Positions 42,628 through 51,024 of a DNA stretch of 64,000 nucleotides are shown here, piece after piece. Position 1 is the stretch's first letter; every line of letters begins with the position of its first letter. The DNA is taken from the NCBI RefSeq assembly GCF_000315445.1, contig NZ_JH992959.1, forward strand, positions 18,274-82,273, in the 5' to 3' direction. This DNA is from Alloiococcus otitis ATCC 51267. GTDB taxonomy: Bacteria > Bacillota > Bacilli > Lactobacillales > Carnobacteriaceae_A. Below the pieces are notes generated by a model. It searched no databases. It worked only from the letters and a program-made list of their open reading frames with translations, and was not told where the DNA came from. The position numbers and the translations under genes are program-made.

Positions 42628-44312
42628 CTATGCTTGTTTACTGTCTAGCTTGGGCGCTTGCTTTTGGCTTGGCCGGTCTGGTATATTCAGTCGTCGCTCT
42701 AAGTAGCCGACCCCGCGCTCGATTAAAATACAAAAGAGCCAGTAGAGGAGGGCTACAGCAATATAGGCTTCAAAGAAACGAAGGTTAGCACCGGCTAAAA
42801 TCCGAGCTTGGCCCATAATATCAATCACAGTTACGGTAAAGGCTAAAGAGGTCCCTTTCAATAAACTAATCAAGCTGTTTCCCAAATTGGGGATGGCAAC
42901 GACTAGGGCAGAGGGCAGGATGATCCGCCGCATGGTCTGCCGGTCAGTTAAGCCAATGGACTTGGCTGCTTCAATTTCCTTGTCGTCAACTGACAGGATA
43001 GCTGCCCGGAAAGTTTCTGAATTATAAGCCGCTTCATTCAAGCCAAATGCCACAAAGACATAGACCAAGGCTGGTATCCCATTGACATCCAAGTTCCAGC
43101 CCGCTTGCTGGTTGACCCACTCCACCACCAAGGGAAAGCCATAAAAGGCTAAAAAGAGCTGGACCAGTTGAGGCGTTCCCCGCATAAAGGAAACAAAAAC
43201 CTGGAGCAATTGGTTGACCACAGGGACCTCTTTCAGCCGGATAACCGCCAGCAAAAAGCCTAAAGCAAGACCGTGATAGGCAGCCTTGCCAAAATATCTG
43301 GCAGCATTTGGACAATGGCTTCTGGGGCAAAGATCTTACCACTTGCAGCTTCTGACTGGTCTTGGTCTTCCCTTTCTTGATCAGGGTCAACCTGGCCTTC
43401 TTGCAGTCTTTCGGCCTCGATGGCATCATTTTTGGCAATCATTTCTGGAGTAAGTTCAGTATCATCTTGGCCCAGGTAAACTTGGCTCAGTTCAGCCAGC
43501 CTACCCTCTTCCCGCATTTCCGCCAGAGCTGAATCCATTAAATTTCTTAAGTCTTCATCTTGGACCCGGTAGATAAAGTAAGACCCGGGCGGTTGGATGG
43601 CCTCTTCATCTTCAATAGGGTGGGACTGGAGTTCAATACCAAAAGTTTCCTGGACATCCTGTAAATAAATGGTCTTGTAAATCGTGGCATCAAAGCGGCC
43701 ATTGTAGACATCCCGGATAATGGTGGACGGGTCCGAGTCCACATACTGGATATCCACCGCCAAGTCTGGGTTTTGGTCATTCCAATTTTCTAAAAACATG
43801 GATTGGGGCGAGGCCGGAACTACCCCGAAGGACTGGCCTGCCAAGTCTTCCAAGTCTAAATTAGCCGGCTGGTCGGTGTCCGTAATGATAACATTGTGGG
43901 TGATGACATAAGGGTAGAGAGAAAAGAGATACTTGTCACGCCGTTCCTCATTTTCACCCAAGTTGTTGGCCACCAGGTCAAATTTCCCTGAATCCAAGCC
44001 AGCAAAGAGGGAAGGGAATTCAGTAATCTCATATGTAATCTCAATTTCCTCCAAACGCTGGTCTATTTCATCTAAAATATCAATTTCCAAGCCGGTCAAT
44101 TCTTTATTATCGTCGAAGTAGTTGAGAGGTTTGGTCTGCCCCGTAGTCCCTACCACAATCTGACGAGGCTCTTCCCCTTCCGCCAAATCCACTTCCTCCG
44201 AAATGGCCGAGTCCGAACCCCTTGCTTCTACCCTTTGCGTGACTGAGCTTGACCTGGTGAAGCAGAGTAAGCCAAGCAAGACCAATACTAGCGATGCGAA
44301 TCTTTTTTTCAT
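42628..44312 (-). pseudogene. Fused substrate-binding protein/permease of an amino-acid ABC transporter, broken at the junction
   Basis: The N-terminal part (43260-44312) has a signal anchor MKKRFASLVLVLLGLLCF and a complete amino-acid binding domain (VGTTGQTKPLNYFDDNKELTGLEIDILDEI...). It runs into the start of a permease (IVQMLPDILARLPITVLL) and stops at 43260. The rest of the permease (42628-43254: LAVIRLKEVPVVNQLLQVFVSFMRGTPQLVQLF, then the GLNEAAYNSETFRAAI EAA loop) continues in another frame. At the joint, LPITV and GLALGFLL are fused on GGTCTTGC, as if some 30-40 bases of the first helix were lost. Fused SBP-permeases are common in Lactobacillales. Context predicts aromatic amino acid or precursor uptake. 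Confidence 0.85.
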
Positions 44313-44351
44313 CCCATATACCCTCCAATTGTAGCAAGTTACTCCTTTGGA

Positions 44352-44393
44352 ATAAATAAAAACACCTATCTAGAGTCTTAATCTAAATAGGTG
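44352..44393 (-). terminator. Attenuator terminator of the aromatic operon
   Basis: CACCTATTTAGA pairs with TCTAGATAGGTG and is followed by TTTTTATTTATT on the minus strand, 40 bases before the first structural gene: a terminator in front of, not behind, an operon. Confidence 0.88.
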
Positions 44394-44554
44394 CTGTAGC
44401 TAATTGGTTGGGTTCTGGCGACCACTTAGATTAATTCTCTAGGTGGCCGATCCAGCTTAAATAGCTTTAGCCATTAGAGATACAATTCAGTTTGCTGACT
44501 GAGTTTGTATCCATAATGACTGACTTATGGCTACAAACTGTATCTAAAATAGCT
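44394..44554 (-). promoter_or_regulatory. Leader RNA with alternative hairpins, aromatic operon
   Basis: Hairpin 1 (44503-44536) overlaps the leader stop codon: TTTGTA/TACAAA plus CCATAA/TTATGG. A competing long pairing joins 44534-44554 (inside the Phe/Tyr codons) with 44463-44494. A further hairpin (44417-44448, CCACCTAGA/TCTAAGTGG) has a 5' arm like that of the terminator. This is the layout of ribosome-mediated attenuation. Confidence 0.7.
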
Positions 44555-44596
44555 AAAGAAGAAGTTAGTCTTTAAATTGAGCACTTGCTGGTTCAT
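44531..44596 (-). CDS. Phe/Tyr-rich leader peptide of the aromatic operon
   Basis: A 21-residue peptide, MNQQVLNLKTNFFFSYFRYSL, with AAAGGAG seven to eight bases before its ATG. Residues 12-19 contain four Phe and two Tyr. The stop codon lies within hairpin 1 of the leader RNA, and a terminator follows before the transporter, pheA and tyrA. The expected mechanism is that a shortage of charged tRNA-Phe or tRNA-Tyr stalls the ribosome on these codons and prevents termination. Confidence 0.85.
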   Translation of the reverse strand: MNQQVLNLKTNFFFSYFRYSL

Positions 44597-44703
44597 TTGA
44601 TCTTCTCCTTTATGAACTTGTAAGATTATTCTACCATAGGAGGGATATAAAGCAAGGATTTTTTCATTTTTCTTTAATGTTTTGTTGGCTAGAGGTAAAA
44701 GGA

Positions 44704-45225
44704 TCACAGGTCACTTTCTAACATCCCGTAAACATAACTATCTGTCCATTCGCCTTTGTTCCAAAAATCTTGCAAAAAATGGGGTTCCCTTCGCATACCA
44801 AGTTTCTGACATAAATTTGCTGAAGCTGTGTTGCGAGCATCCAAGTTAGCTTGGATGCGGTGTACTTGGAAGGTAGAAAAAAGTTCCATAATGACTGCTC
44901 GAACTGCCTCCCTAGCATAGCCCTGCCCGGAATAGGAAGGGTTAAAAACATAGCCAAGCTCAACCGTGTCTTTCATGTCGGTATACCATACGGAGATATC
45001 GCCGATTACTGTATTGTCTAATAGGACGGCTAAATTCAAAGCAGACTCCTTGTCCAAGTTATGGTTATTCAGTTTTTCTTGAAATTTCTCTTCCCTGTCT
45101 TGGTCTTGCCAAGGATCTTCCAAGAGGTATTGGCAGACTTGGTCATTGGAATAGAATTTAAAAACATCAGCCAGGTCCCCTTGGTTAAAAGGGCGAAGAG
45201 TGAGTCGGTCGGTGGTTAGCTTCAT
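44704..45225 (-). CDS. GNAT-family N-acetyltransferase, RimJ/RimL type
   Basis: 173 residues with the RimJ/RimL order: MKLTTDRLTLRPFNQGDLADVFKFYSN, DTVELGYVFNPSYSGQGYAREAVRAVIM (acetyl-CoA loop G-Q-G-Y-A), and the C-terminal RIQANLDARNTASANLCQKLGMRRE. Such enzymes acetylate ribosomal proteins, peptides or small amines. The substrate cannot be told from sequence. Single gene with AGGAGG ahead; it marks the end of the housekeeping stretch before the accessory island. Confidence 0.87.
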   Translation of the reverse strand: MKLTTDRLTLRPFNQGDLADVFKFYSNDQVCQYLLEDPWQDQDREEKFQEKLNNHNLDKESALNLAVLLDNTVIGDISVWYTDMKDTVELGYVFNPSYSGQGYAREAVRAVIMELFSTFQVHRIQANLDARNTASANLCQKLGMRREPHFLQDFWNKGEWTDSYVYGMLESDL

Positions 45226-45303
45226 ATTGGCCTCCTTTTCAAAATATGGTTAACTGGTCTGCTCCAATGGGACTCTTTTACATCATTTAAACAAAGATTA
45301 AGC

Positions 45304-47073
45304 TTATTCGTGATCTTCTCTCTGGTCAGCATTTAGTAAAGCATTTCTAAGTTCTTCGTCTACAGCATAGATATATAAGCCGTTAACCCCTCTGGTTAGT
45401 AGGACATTTAATTCATTTTTTAATAGTGTTTCACCGTGTTTAACTTTGGAACCATCTATCATTGTACGATTTTGGGTGGCATTTTTATTATGGCTACTAT
45501 CTGGATCATAAATAATACGACCATCTCGATATTTTACAGAAGGACCAATGATCACCCCAGCAAAATTCAAGTCAAGTCCTTGGACCGTGTAAGTAGACCC
45601 CACTTCATCGATCGTATGTGGTTGCTCAGCCCAGGATAGATCTTTGTTTTTCTTCCTTTGCTCTTTATTCTCTTCTATAAGTTGTTTATTCCATGGCATT
45701 TTCCAATCTTCTTCACTTACATACCAGTAATCACTGTACGTCGGTTTTGAGGCACTACTGTAATCCCAGTCATAGGTAGCAGTAACACGGGAAAGGCCTT
45801 TTTCATCATTTTGAGCCTTCACTCGAATAGCCTCTTCTAAATCTCCTGGATTATCAAATATCCTTAAGTCAAACTTTGAATCTTTCGGAATATCATTAAT
45901 CTCTTTTGAATCAATAAAATCCCTGATCCATTTTAAGGTTTCTGGATTCGAGTTTATCCGCATTTGCTTGTGGAGGTATATAACAGTCATTTCTGAGTCG
46001 CGGAGAATTTGCTTAATTGGCTTTTCCTCCCAAATTTGATTGGTTTGTAAAATTTGATCTTCATCAAACACAGCCACTACAACTCTAGCTCTATCGATAA
46101 TATCCTTTAGTTGATTCTCCCCTCTATAGGATTGCTTCCCTTGGGTCCACAGTAAATGAGCTTCGTCAACTAATACAACATCAGCCTTATTATCTGGATC
46201 ATGATGGTTAATAAAAGAGGTAGGCTTGGCTACTCGCTTGGATTTTTTATCAATCGGATTGAGTTTTCTAGCTATTTGTTCATAGATAGTTAACTGCTCC
46301 TGGTGGTTAACCAAAAGATAATTGTCTTTATTGTTAAGCTTGTTTGGATTATCAGCATCCTCCTCATCATGAAATAGGTCATAAAACAAAGAACTCAATA
46401 CCACCGTTTTGCCTGCTCCAGCAGCTCCTTTTAAGAGAATTAATTGTTTCGACTTATTTGTGTTTAAAGCCTCTTTTATTCTCGTTTTGATTTGATTGAT
46501 AGCATGACTTTGTTCATCGGTCAGTTTATGAAAGGGAGAGGCCTTAAACAGTGCTGAATCTTTAATGATTTCCTCTAAAGGAAATAGATTTTGGTCAATA
46601 TTCCGTAAGCCTCGCCATATCTGTGAAAATACTCTATCTAAACATTCTGAAGTATAGTATTCATTTTGTTGGTTTGTTCGTCGATTGTAGACTGTGTCAA
46701 TATTTTCGACACTGGATAAGTAAAGCATTAAACGGTTTTCAATATCTAAAGTAAGTGATTTATTAAAGAATTTATGTCCAATAATATACAAGGAAGAATC
46801 TCCAGCAATAACAATTTTTTCCCAGTCTTTGCGATCTTTTGGGTCTCTTTGTAAATGTTGTAGGGTACGAAAATAAATATTGCTTGTTTCCCCAACATAG
46901 ACATTATACTTATCATCTTTCTTATCCGTTTTAGTGTGATTAGCTATGTAAACGGTTGGATAGTTTAGAAAAAACTTCGTTGAGTCCTTTGTGGGATATA
47001 ATTGATCTTTACGAAATTGATCTATAGCTTCCTTCGTAAAGGGTATTTTTTCAATAAAAACTTCTTTAGACAT
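45304..47073 (-). CDS. GIY-YIG nuclease fused to a DUF2075 (Schlafen-like) helicase/ATPase
   Basis: 589 residues. The first 130 fit a GIY-YIG domain: VYI at 41-43, YVG at 59-61, Arg69, His73 and the metal Glu112 in DIENRL. From about 185 a superfamily-1-type ATPase of the DUF2075 class follows: Walker A GAAGAGKT at 216-223, Walker B VVLVDEAHL, motif III-like VVVAVFDEDQ, a DEVGSTYTVQGLDLN motif and the C-terminal LLTRGVNGLYIY. Nuclease-DUF2075 fusions lie in defence islands. The domains should cut and translocate or unwind nucleic acid. It is monocistronic and distinctly more AT-rich than the genes to its left. Confidence 0.85.
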   Translation of the reverse strand: MSKEVFIEKIPFTKEAIDQFRKDQLYPTKDSTKFFLNYPTVYIANHTKTDKKDDKYNVYVGETSNIYFRTLQHLQRDPKDRKDWEKIVIAGDSSLYIIGHKFFNKSLTLDIENRLMLYLSSVENIDTVYNRRTNQQNEYYTSECLDRVFSQIWRGLRNIDQNLFPLEEIIKDSALFKASPFHKLTDEQSHAINQIKTRIKEALNTNKSKQLILLKGAAGAGKTVVLSSLFYDLFHDEEDADNPNKLNNKDNYLLVNHQEQLTIYEQIARKLNPIDKKSKRVAKPTSFINHHDPDNKADVVLVDEAHLLWTQGKQSYRGENQLKDIIDRARVVVAVFDEDQILQTNQIWEEKPIKQILRDSEMTVIYLHKQMRINSNPETLKWIRDFIDSKEINDIPKDSKFDLRIFDNPGDLEEAIRVKAQNDEKGLSRVTATYDWDYSSASKPTYSDYWYVSEEDWKMPWNKQLIEENKEQRKKNKDLSWAEQPHTIDEVGSTYTVQGLDLNFAGVIIGPSVKYRDGRIIYDPDSSHNKNATQNRTMIDGSKVKHGETLLKNELNVLLTRGVNGLYIYAVDEELRNALLNADQREDHE

Positions 47074-47169
47074 AGAACCACCTTAGTATTGCTTATTATG
47101 TTTATTATATCATTTGTTGAATCGATAACTAGGTTGTATTCGTATCTCTTCTAGTATTTTCAGCTCAAC

Positions 47170-47910
47170 CTAACCCTCCTCCACATTCCTAGACCCATGC
47201 TTGATGACCCAAAGGCATTCTTTGCTAGGCTGCCCCTTCTGCCAATCATGGATAATGGAGTGAAATTTGTCAGGGGCTTCCTTGTAGAGGTCGTTGAGGT
47301 TATTGGCCACACTTTTTTGGATGTACTTGTCCTTGTCGTCCTTCAAGTTGGATAAGATTTCTACATAATCATTAAAGTAATCAAGGGCCACCGTCATCTT
47401 CTTAGCCCAAGGGAGGCGAATTCGTAGGCATTCACTGGAGAGTCGCCGGACCCGCTCGTGGTCATCCTGGCTCCAGTCTTTTAAAATAGTCAAAGATCGT
47501 TCGGGGTACTTTTTGATCAAGGGACGCATGCAAAATTCCGAGGTAAAGCGTTTGGTCAGCTCCTTGCTGAAGTCAATACTGACATGGAAATGAGCTGGTC
47601 CAAAAAGTTCTACAAATCTCCCCACCGGCCACAGCCACCAACCTTCCGTAAAAGCACCGGCATTACCCCTGAGTTCAGGACCAAGTATTTGGCTAAAAAC
47701 TTTTAATGTATCTTCATAGCCCAAGTTAATGGACTGAGCTAGAGCCCTTGCCACCAGGTCCTGCCTTTGACTAAATTTCAAGTCCAGGATTTTGGCTTTC
47801 GTTAAGTTCAAAAATTCTTCTTTGTCAAATCTGCTAGTCACTGACAATAGCTTATTTGCAAAGTTATCCAAGTAAGTGTGGTCATAATAGTCTTTCAATT
47901 TTTTTGCCAT
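47170..47910 (-). CDS. DNA alkylation repair protein (AlkD-like HEAT repeats)
   Basis: About 246 residues of helical repeats resembling the AlkD/AlkC group of DNA glycosylases, which excise alkylated bases without base flipping. Seen: LKDYYDHTYLDNFANKLL, an RPLIKKYPERSLTILKDWSQDDHERVRRLSSECLRIRLPWAKK segment and the DKDKYIQKSVANNLNDLYKEAPD repeat. The start at 47910 (MAKKLK) follows GAGGAG; an earlier ATG at 47925 has no such site. It is next to another DNA-repair gene and may belong to the same accessory block. Confidence 0.83.
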   Translation of the reverse strand: MAKKLKDYYDHTYLDNFANKLLSVTSRFDKEEFLNLTKAKILDLKFSQRQDLVARALAQSINLGYEDTLKVFSQILGPELRGNAGAFTEGWWLWPVGRFVELFGPAHFHVSIDFSKELTKRFTSEFCMRPLIKKYPERSLTILKDWSQDDHERVRRLSSECLRIRLPWAKKMTVALDYFNDYVEILSNLKDDKDKYIQKSVANNLNDLYKEAPDKFHSIIHDWQKGQPSKECLWVIKHGSRNVEEG

Positions 47911-47967
47911 AGTACTCCTCATCAATCGGTCATAATTGGATCCAAAAGCTTAGCAATTTTTTCCACC

Positions 47968-48336
47968 CTACTTATTCAAGTCCACACCTTTTTGAGCTAA
48001 ATTTTCCAAACATTCCTGCTTGTAGTTTTCGTCATGTTCTGGATAGATAGGCTGGGTAAATTTACTAGTTTCAAGCTGGTCATAAGGGGGGCAGGACTTG
48101 CCTCTGTAATAGGGATCTTTCCATTTTTGGTTAACATGGTAGCCTCTGTTTTCCATTTCTCCCATCACCAAACAATGATACTGGTATAACTTATAGGGGC
48201 TGTGTTCAAAAACGTACTGTACAGTAGTGTGGGGCCGGCCCCAGCCTTTGCCCCGTAAGGCACAACATTCTCTGTGTTGGCCTAGGAGTTGCTGCCTAGG
48301 CAAGCGGTTGATGAAGTCTTGGTGCCAGAGTCTCAT
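47968..48336 (-). CDS. Pyrimidine-dimer DNA glycosylase-like protein (T4 endonuclease V family)
   Basis: About 122 residues: MRLWHQDFINRLPRQQLLGQHRECCALRGKGWG, VQYVFEHSPYKLYQYH, LVMGEMENRGYHVNQKW and YRGK. This is the cellular relative of phage T4 DenV, with the QLLGQHRE and HxLVMxEMxxRGY blocks; members are presumed to incise damaged DNA. GGAGG stands before the ATG at 48336; the frame extends ten codons further without support. The C-terminal tail (FTQPIYPEHDENYKQECLENLAQKG) is typical of this subgroup. Confidence 0.8.
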   Translation of the reverse strand: MRLWHQDFINRLPRQQLLGQHRECCALRGKGWGRPHTTVQYVFEHSPYKLYQYHCLVMGEMENRGYHVNQKWKDPYYRGKSCPPYDQLETSKFTQPIYPEHDENYKQECLENLAQKGVDLNK

Positions 48337-48519
48337 TTGACCACCTCCTAAACTTGCTATTACCAATCTATTATATACTTAAAAAGCCAACAAAACTAAC
48401 CGTTTATGCAAAAAGGTCTACTAACCTGTCACCAAACAAAGGCTGGTCCTTGTAATCGGCTGACAGGTTTCATAGACCTTGAGTATATAGGGGTTCTACT
48501 TCATTTGACAAAAGGCCTT

Positions 48520-48666
48520 TTAATTTATTTTTATAAGAAATAACCCCTCAGATTCAACATATAGCTTAGTCTCTTTTAAAAATCTATCGTTTTCAGAGTA
48601 AATAGTAGTATCAAACCCTGAACCAATAGTTATAACGCTACTTTTAGATGGAATATAAACATTCAT
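48520..48666 (-). CDS. Small hypothetical protein in the toxin-immunity remnant
   Basis: 48 residues, MNVYIPSKSSVITIGSGFDT followed by a strand-rich tail ending YVESEGLFLIKIN. Its ATG overlaps the stop of the broken immunity-like frame and AAAGGAAA lies upstream, so it looks like a translated partner. It is too short for a function call and may itself be a remnant. Confidence 0.5.
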   Translation of the reverse strand: MNVYIPSKSSVITIGSGFDTTIYSENDRFLKETKLYVESEGLFLIKIN

Positions 48667-49002
48667 ATGAGTTTTCCTTTAATTATGACTAACTCTAATG
48701 CTGTACTGATTTCATCTAACCCTTTGTCTCTAAAATTATGATACTCATATTCTTCAAATCTTTTAAGCGGATTGTCTTCATAAAATTCTGTTAGATATAC
48801 AATTGAATCATCGTAACAAATAATCCTAAATAATATTTTTTATACTGTCACAACACTCATGTAAATATTCCCTTTCAAAATACTCTTGTAAATGATCAAA
48901 ATCACTTTCATAAGGGTAGATATTTAAAAATGGACTGACAATATACCAAGAATCTAAATTAAATAGTCTTTCTATTTTTTCTAAATTTTCTTTTTCAATC
49001 AC
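48663..49002 (-). pseudogene. Probable immunity protein, frameshifted
   Basis: A GTG overlapping the toxin stop codon opens a 58-codon frame (starting IEKENLEKIERLFNLDSWYI) that stops at 48826. The next bases continue in another phase, through IICYDDSIVYLTEFYEDNPL to the stop at 48663. Joined, they make an acidic protein of about 110 residues, the size and position of an immunity protein for the upstream toxin fragment. The break is in an AT-run near 48830. Confidence 0.65.
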
Positions 49003-49139
49003 TTGCCTAAAACCTTCCCGTTACCATCCAAAGATGCTCTTCTTCTACCACTTCTATCTTTCAATTTCCATTTACTTCCTTTGTGTCTTGCTGTATCTTT
49101 GTCAATACTCCAAGCATACCAACTAACTATAGACTTTGA
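48999..49139 (-). pseudogene. C-terminal tip of a polymorphic toxin (Ntox21-like)
   Basis: A frame with no start codon, opening right after a stop at 49140, encodes IVSWYAWSIDKDTARHKGSK, WKLKDRSGRRRASLDGNGKV and LGK. The W-A-W-S-x-D-x-x-x-A-R-H-x-G-S-K-W-K-L pattern matches the C-terminal toxin module that I know as Novel toxin 21, found at the tips of secreted polymorphic toxins. The rest of the toxin is gone; the DUF2075 gene ends only ten bases away. Confidence 0.7.
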
Positions 49140-49149
49140 TTAACAGAAA

Positions 49150-50994
49150 TCATTTTATTTCTTGGATTCCCATCTGTTTAAAGAAGTCATAAAGTTCATC
49201 TAAGTAATCAAATTCAGGAATATAAATATAGATACCCTTTCGACTTCTGGACAAGAGTACCCGGTAAATATTTTCAACAATAGTAGGGAAATCCTCAAAT
49301 TGTTGATTTCTCTTATCATTTTTAACAGAATCTGCAATAACCCATTGATTATTTTTCAAGTAATAATCTCCGCCAAAAGTTACGATTGGCCACTCAGATT
49401 CCAAGCCTTGGCTTTGAAACTCAGTTGCTGCACGCTTGAGTTTGTGAGCCGTCTTCAAATACCAATTGACTGATTGCTTATTATATAATTGGTCAACATC
49501 CTGTCCAGGGAAAATGTTTTTAAAATTCCATTTAGGTACCTTTGAGGAAATATAGAGTCCCACATGGTCATTGGGGAATGCATCTTTCGTCTTCTGCGCA
49601 ATTCTTGGTAAGATCTGGGGATTGCGGATCAAACGAGCCTTGAACCCCGCTTTGAAGATTTCAATAAATGCTTTTTGTGCTCCTTCAAGATCGGCCGTTA
49701 GTATACTATCAATCCAGGGCACAATATTAATAAAATCATTGCGGATGGATACATCTAAAAATAAGTCATCATTAATTTGATAATTTGCTCTTTGGAATTC
49801 TGACTCATAGCTCTTGGGTATAAAGACATTCCAGTCTTGCCTATCTTTTACCACCTCATGCCATAGAGCCATCCCCTTTTCTTCACCAGTATAAATAGCT
49901 TGACCGTCTCCGATAAGGCAAATTAAGCTAACTTGCTGGTGTTGGTCAAATATTCTGTCTGCAATATCAAGCAAAACTTTAGGTTCGCTTTTCCCATACT
50001 CCTTATTTCGTTTATCATCCCAGGCACGTTGGGCTTCATCAAAGACAATCAACTGGTTATCCGACTGCTTGGTATACTCAAGTCCAGAATTATTTGCATA
50101 ATACTCACTTATAAATTGGTGCATTTTCCTTATTGCGCTGCTACCCTCATTTAATCCAGAGGTCGATAACAATTTTTGCAAGACGTCTACAAGTGGCCCG
50201 TTTCCTGAAAGAAAAATGGGGTTTAAACTACTTTCAAGATAGTCATACACCGATTTCAAGCCTACTAACGTTTTGCCAGAACCCGGGACACCACTAATAA
50301 AAATGAGATTCTTCTGGCCTTGACCCCTATTAACGATATTCCTAATAGCCTCCAGAGCCTCACTAATATCACTTTCTTCAATGCGCTTAATCTGTGGCAA
50401 TCTTCCAGAATCAAATAAATCTTTTGTCGCTTTAACTAGACTTTCTAAAGGCTGGTATTTTGATCCTAGCCATTTCTCAACATCAGTATATGCACTTTGT
50501 CCGAGCAATTCTTTAGTCATTTCTCTAGAAAAATTTTCCGCTGTTAGGATGGCAATACTACGGTCCTTGTAGGGCCTTACATCGTCCAGTGTATATACCA
50601 CATACGAATGAACGATCAATTGATGGTCTGCAGTTTCATAGTGGTAATTTTCTATGTTTTTACGGTAGTTAATAGCTTGTTCCAGATCTTTCGGAGTAAC
50701 ATCATTTTTTCGTTTGAATTCTAGAATTAAGACCTTATTGCGACTAAGCAAAATGACATCCGGTCTTTTACCTCCTTCAAGGGGCAACATGTATTCAAAA
50801 ATAATAGATAGTTCTGGAGCAAGCTGACTGAAAGGCAGGTGCCGCTTTAAAAAATCAAAGCAGTCATTCCAGGAAATGATCTGTGATTCTTTATTATCAT
50901 AACCTTTGTTAGTCATCAAAGTTTTGATCTTCTTGCGAAAGTCCGCTTTATTTTCTGCTTGAAAAGACCTCAAACTATAAACCAAATTATCCAT
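49150..50994 (-). CDS. PD-(D/E)xK nuclease fused to a DUF2075 helicase (Nhi-like phage-defence candidate)
   Basis: 614 residues. The N-terminal domain has the restriction-type core RPDVILLSRNKVLILEFKRK (Pro78-Asp79, Glu92-x-Lys94). The ATPase follows: Walker A SGVPGSGKT with Lys241, Walker B LIVFDEAQRAW with Asp319-Glu320, a LICLIGDGQAIY motif III-like segment, GLESEWPIVTFGGDYYL and C-terminal VLLSRSRKGIYIYIP. This nuclease-DUF2075 layout is like that of the single-protein anti-phage enzyme Nhi of staphylococci, as far as I recall it. It lies in the accessory island with a second DUF2075 fusion. Single gene, AT-rich, with AAGGAATGGGAG ahead. Confidence 0.82.
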   Translation of the reverse strand: MDNLVYSLRSFQAENKADFRKKIKTLMTNKGYDNKESQIISWNDCFDFLKRHLPFSQLAPELSIIFEYMLPLEGGKRPDVILLSRNKVLILEFKRKNDVTPKDLEQAINYRKNIENYHYETADHQLIVHSYVVYTLDDVRPYKDRSIAILTAENFSREMTKELLGQSAYTDVEKWLGSKYQPLESLVKATKDLFDSGRLPQIKRIEESDISEALEAIRNIVNRGQGQKNLIFISGVPGSGKTLVGLKSVYDYLESSLNPIFLSGNGPLVDVLQKLLSTSGLNEGSSAIRKMHQFISEYYANNSGLEYTKQSDNQLIVFDEAQRAWDDKRNKEYGKSEPKVLLDIADRIFDQHQQVSLICLIGDGQAIYTGEEKGMALWHEVVKDRQDWNVFIPKSYESEFQRANYQINDDLFLDVSIRNDFINIVPWIDSILTADLEGAQKAFIEIFKAGFKARLIRNPQILPRIAQKTKDAFPNDHVGLYISSKVPKWNFKNIFPGQDVDQLYNKQSVNWYLKTAHKLKRAATEFQSQGLESEWPIVTFGGDYYLKNNQWVIADSVKNDKRNQQFEDFPTIVENIYRVLLSRSRKGIYIYIPEFDYLDELYDFFKQMGIQEIK

Positions 50995-51024
50995 AGCAAT
51001 CTCCCATTCCTTTTCGTAAGAGGA

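Noticed and set aside
44394..44596. T-box riboswitch before the aromatic operon
   Set aside because: I could not find the conserved T-box sequence with an NCCA-binding bulge or a Stem I with specifier codon, whereas a Phe/Tyr leader peptide is plain.
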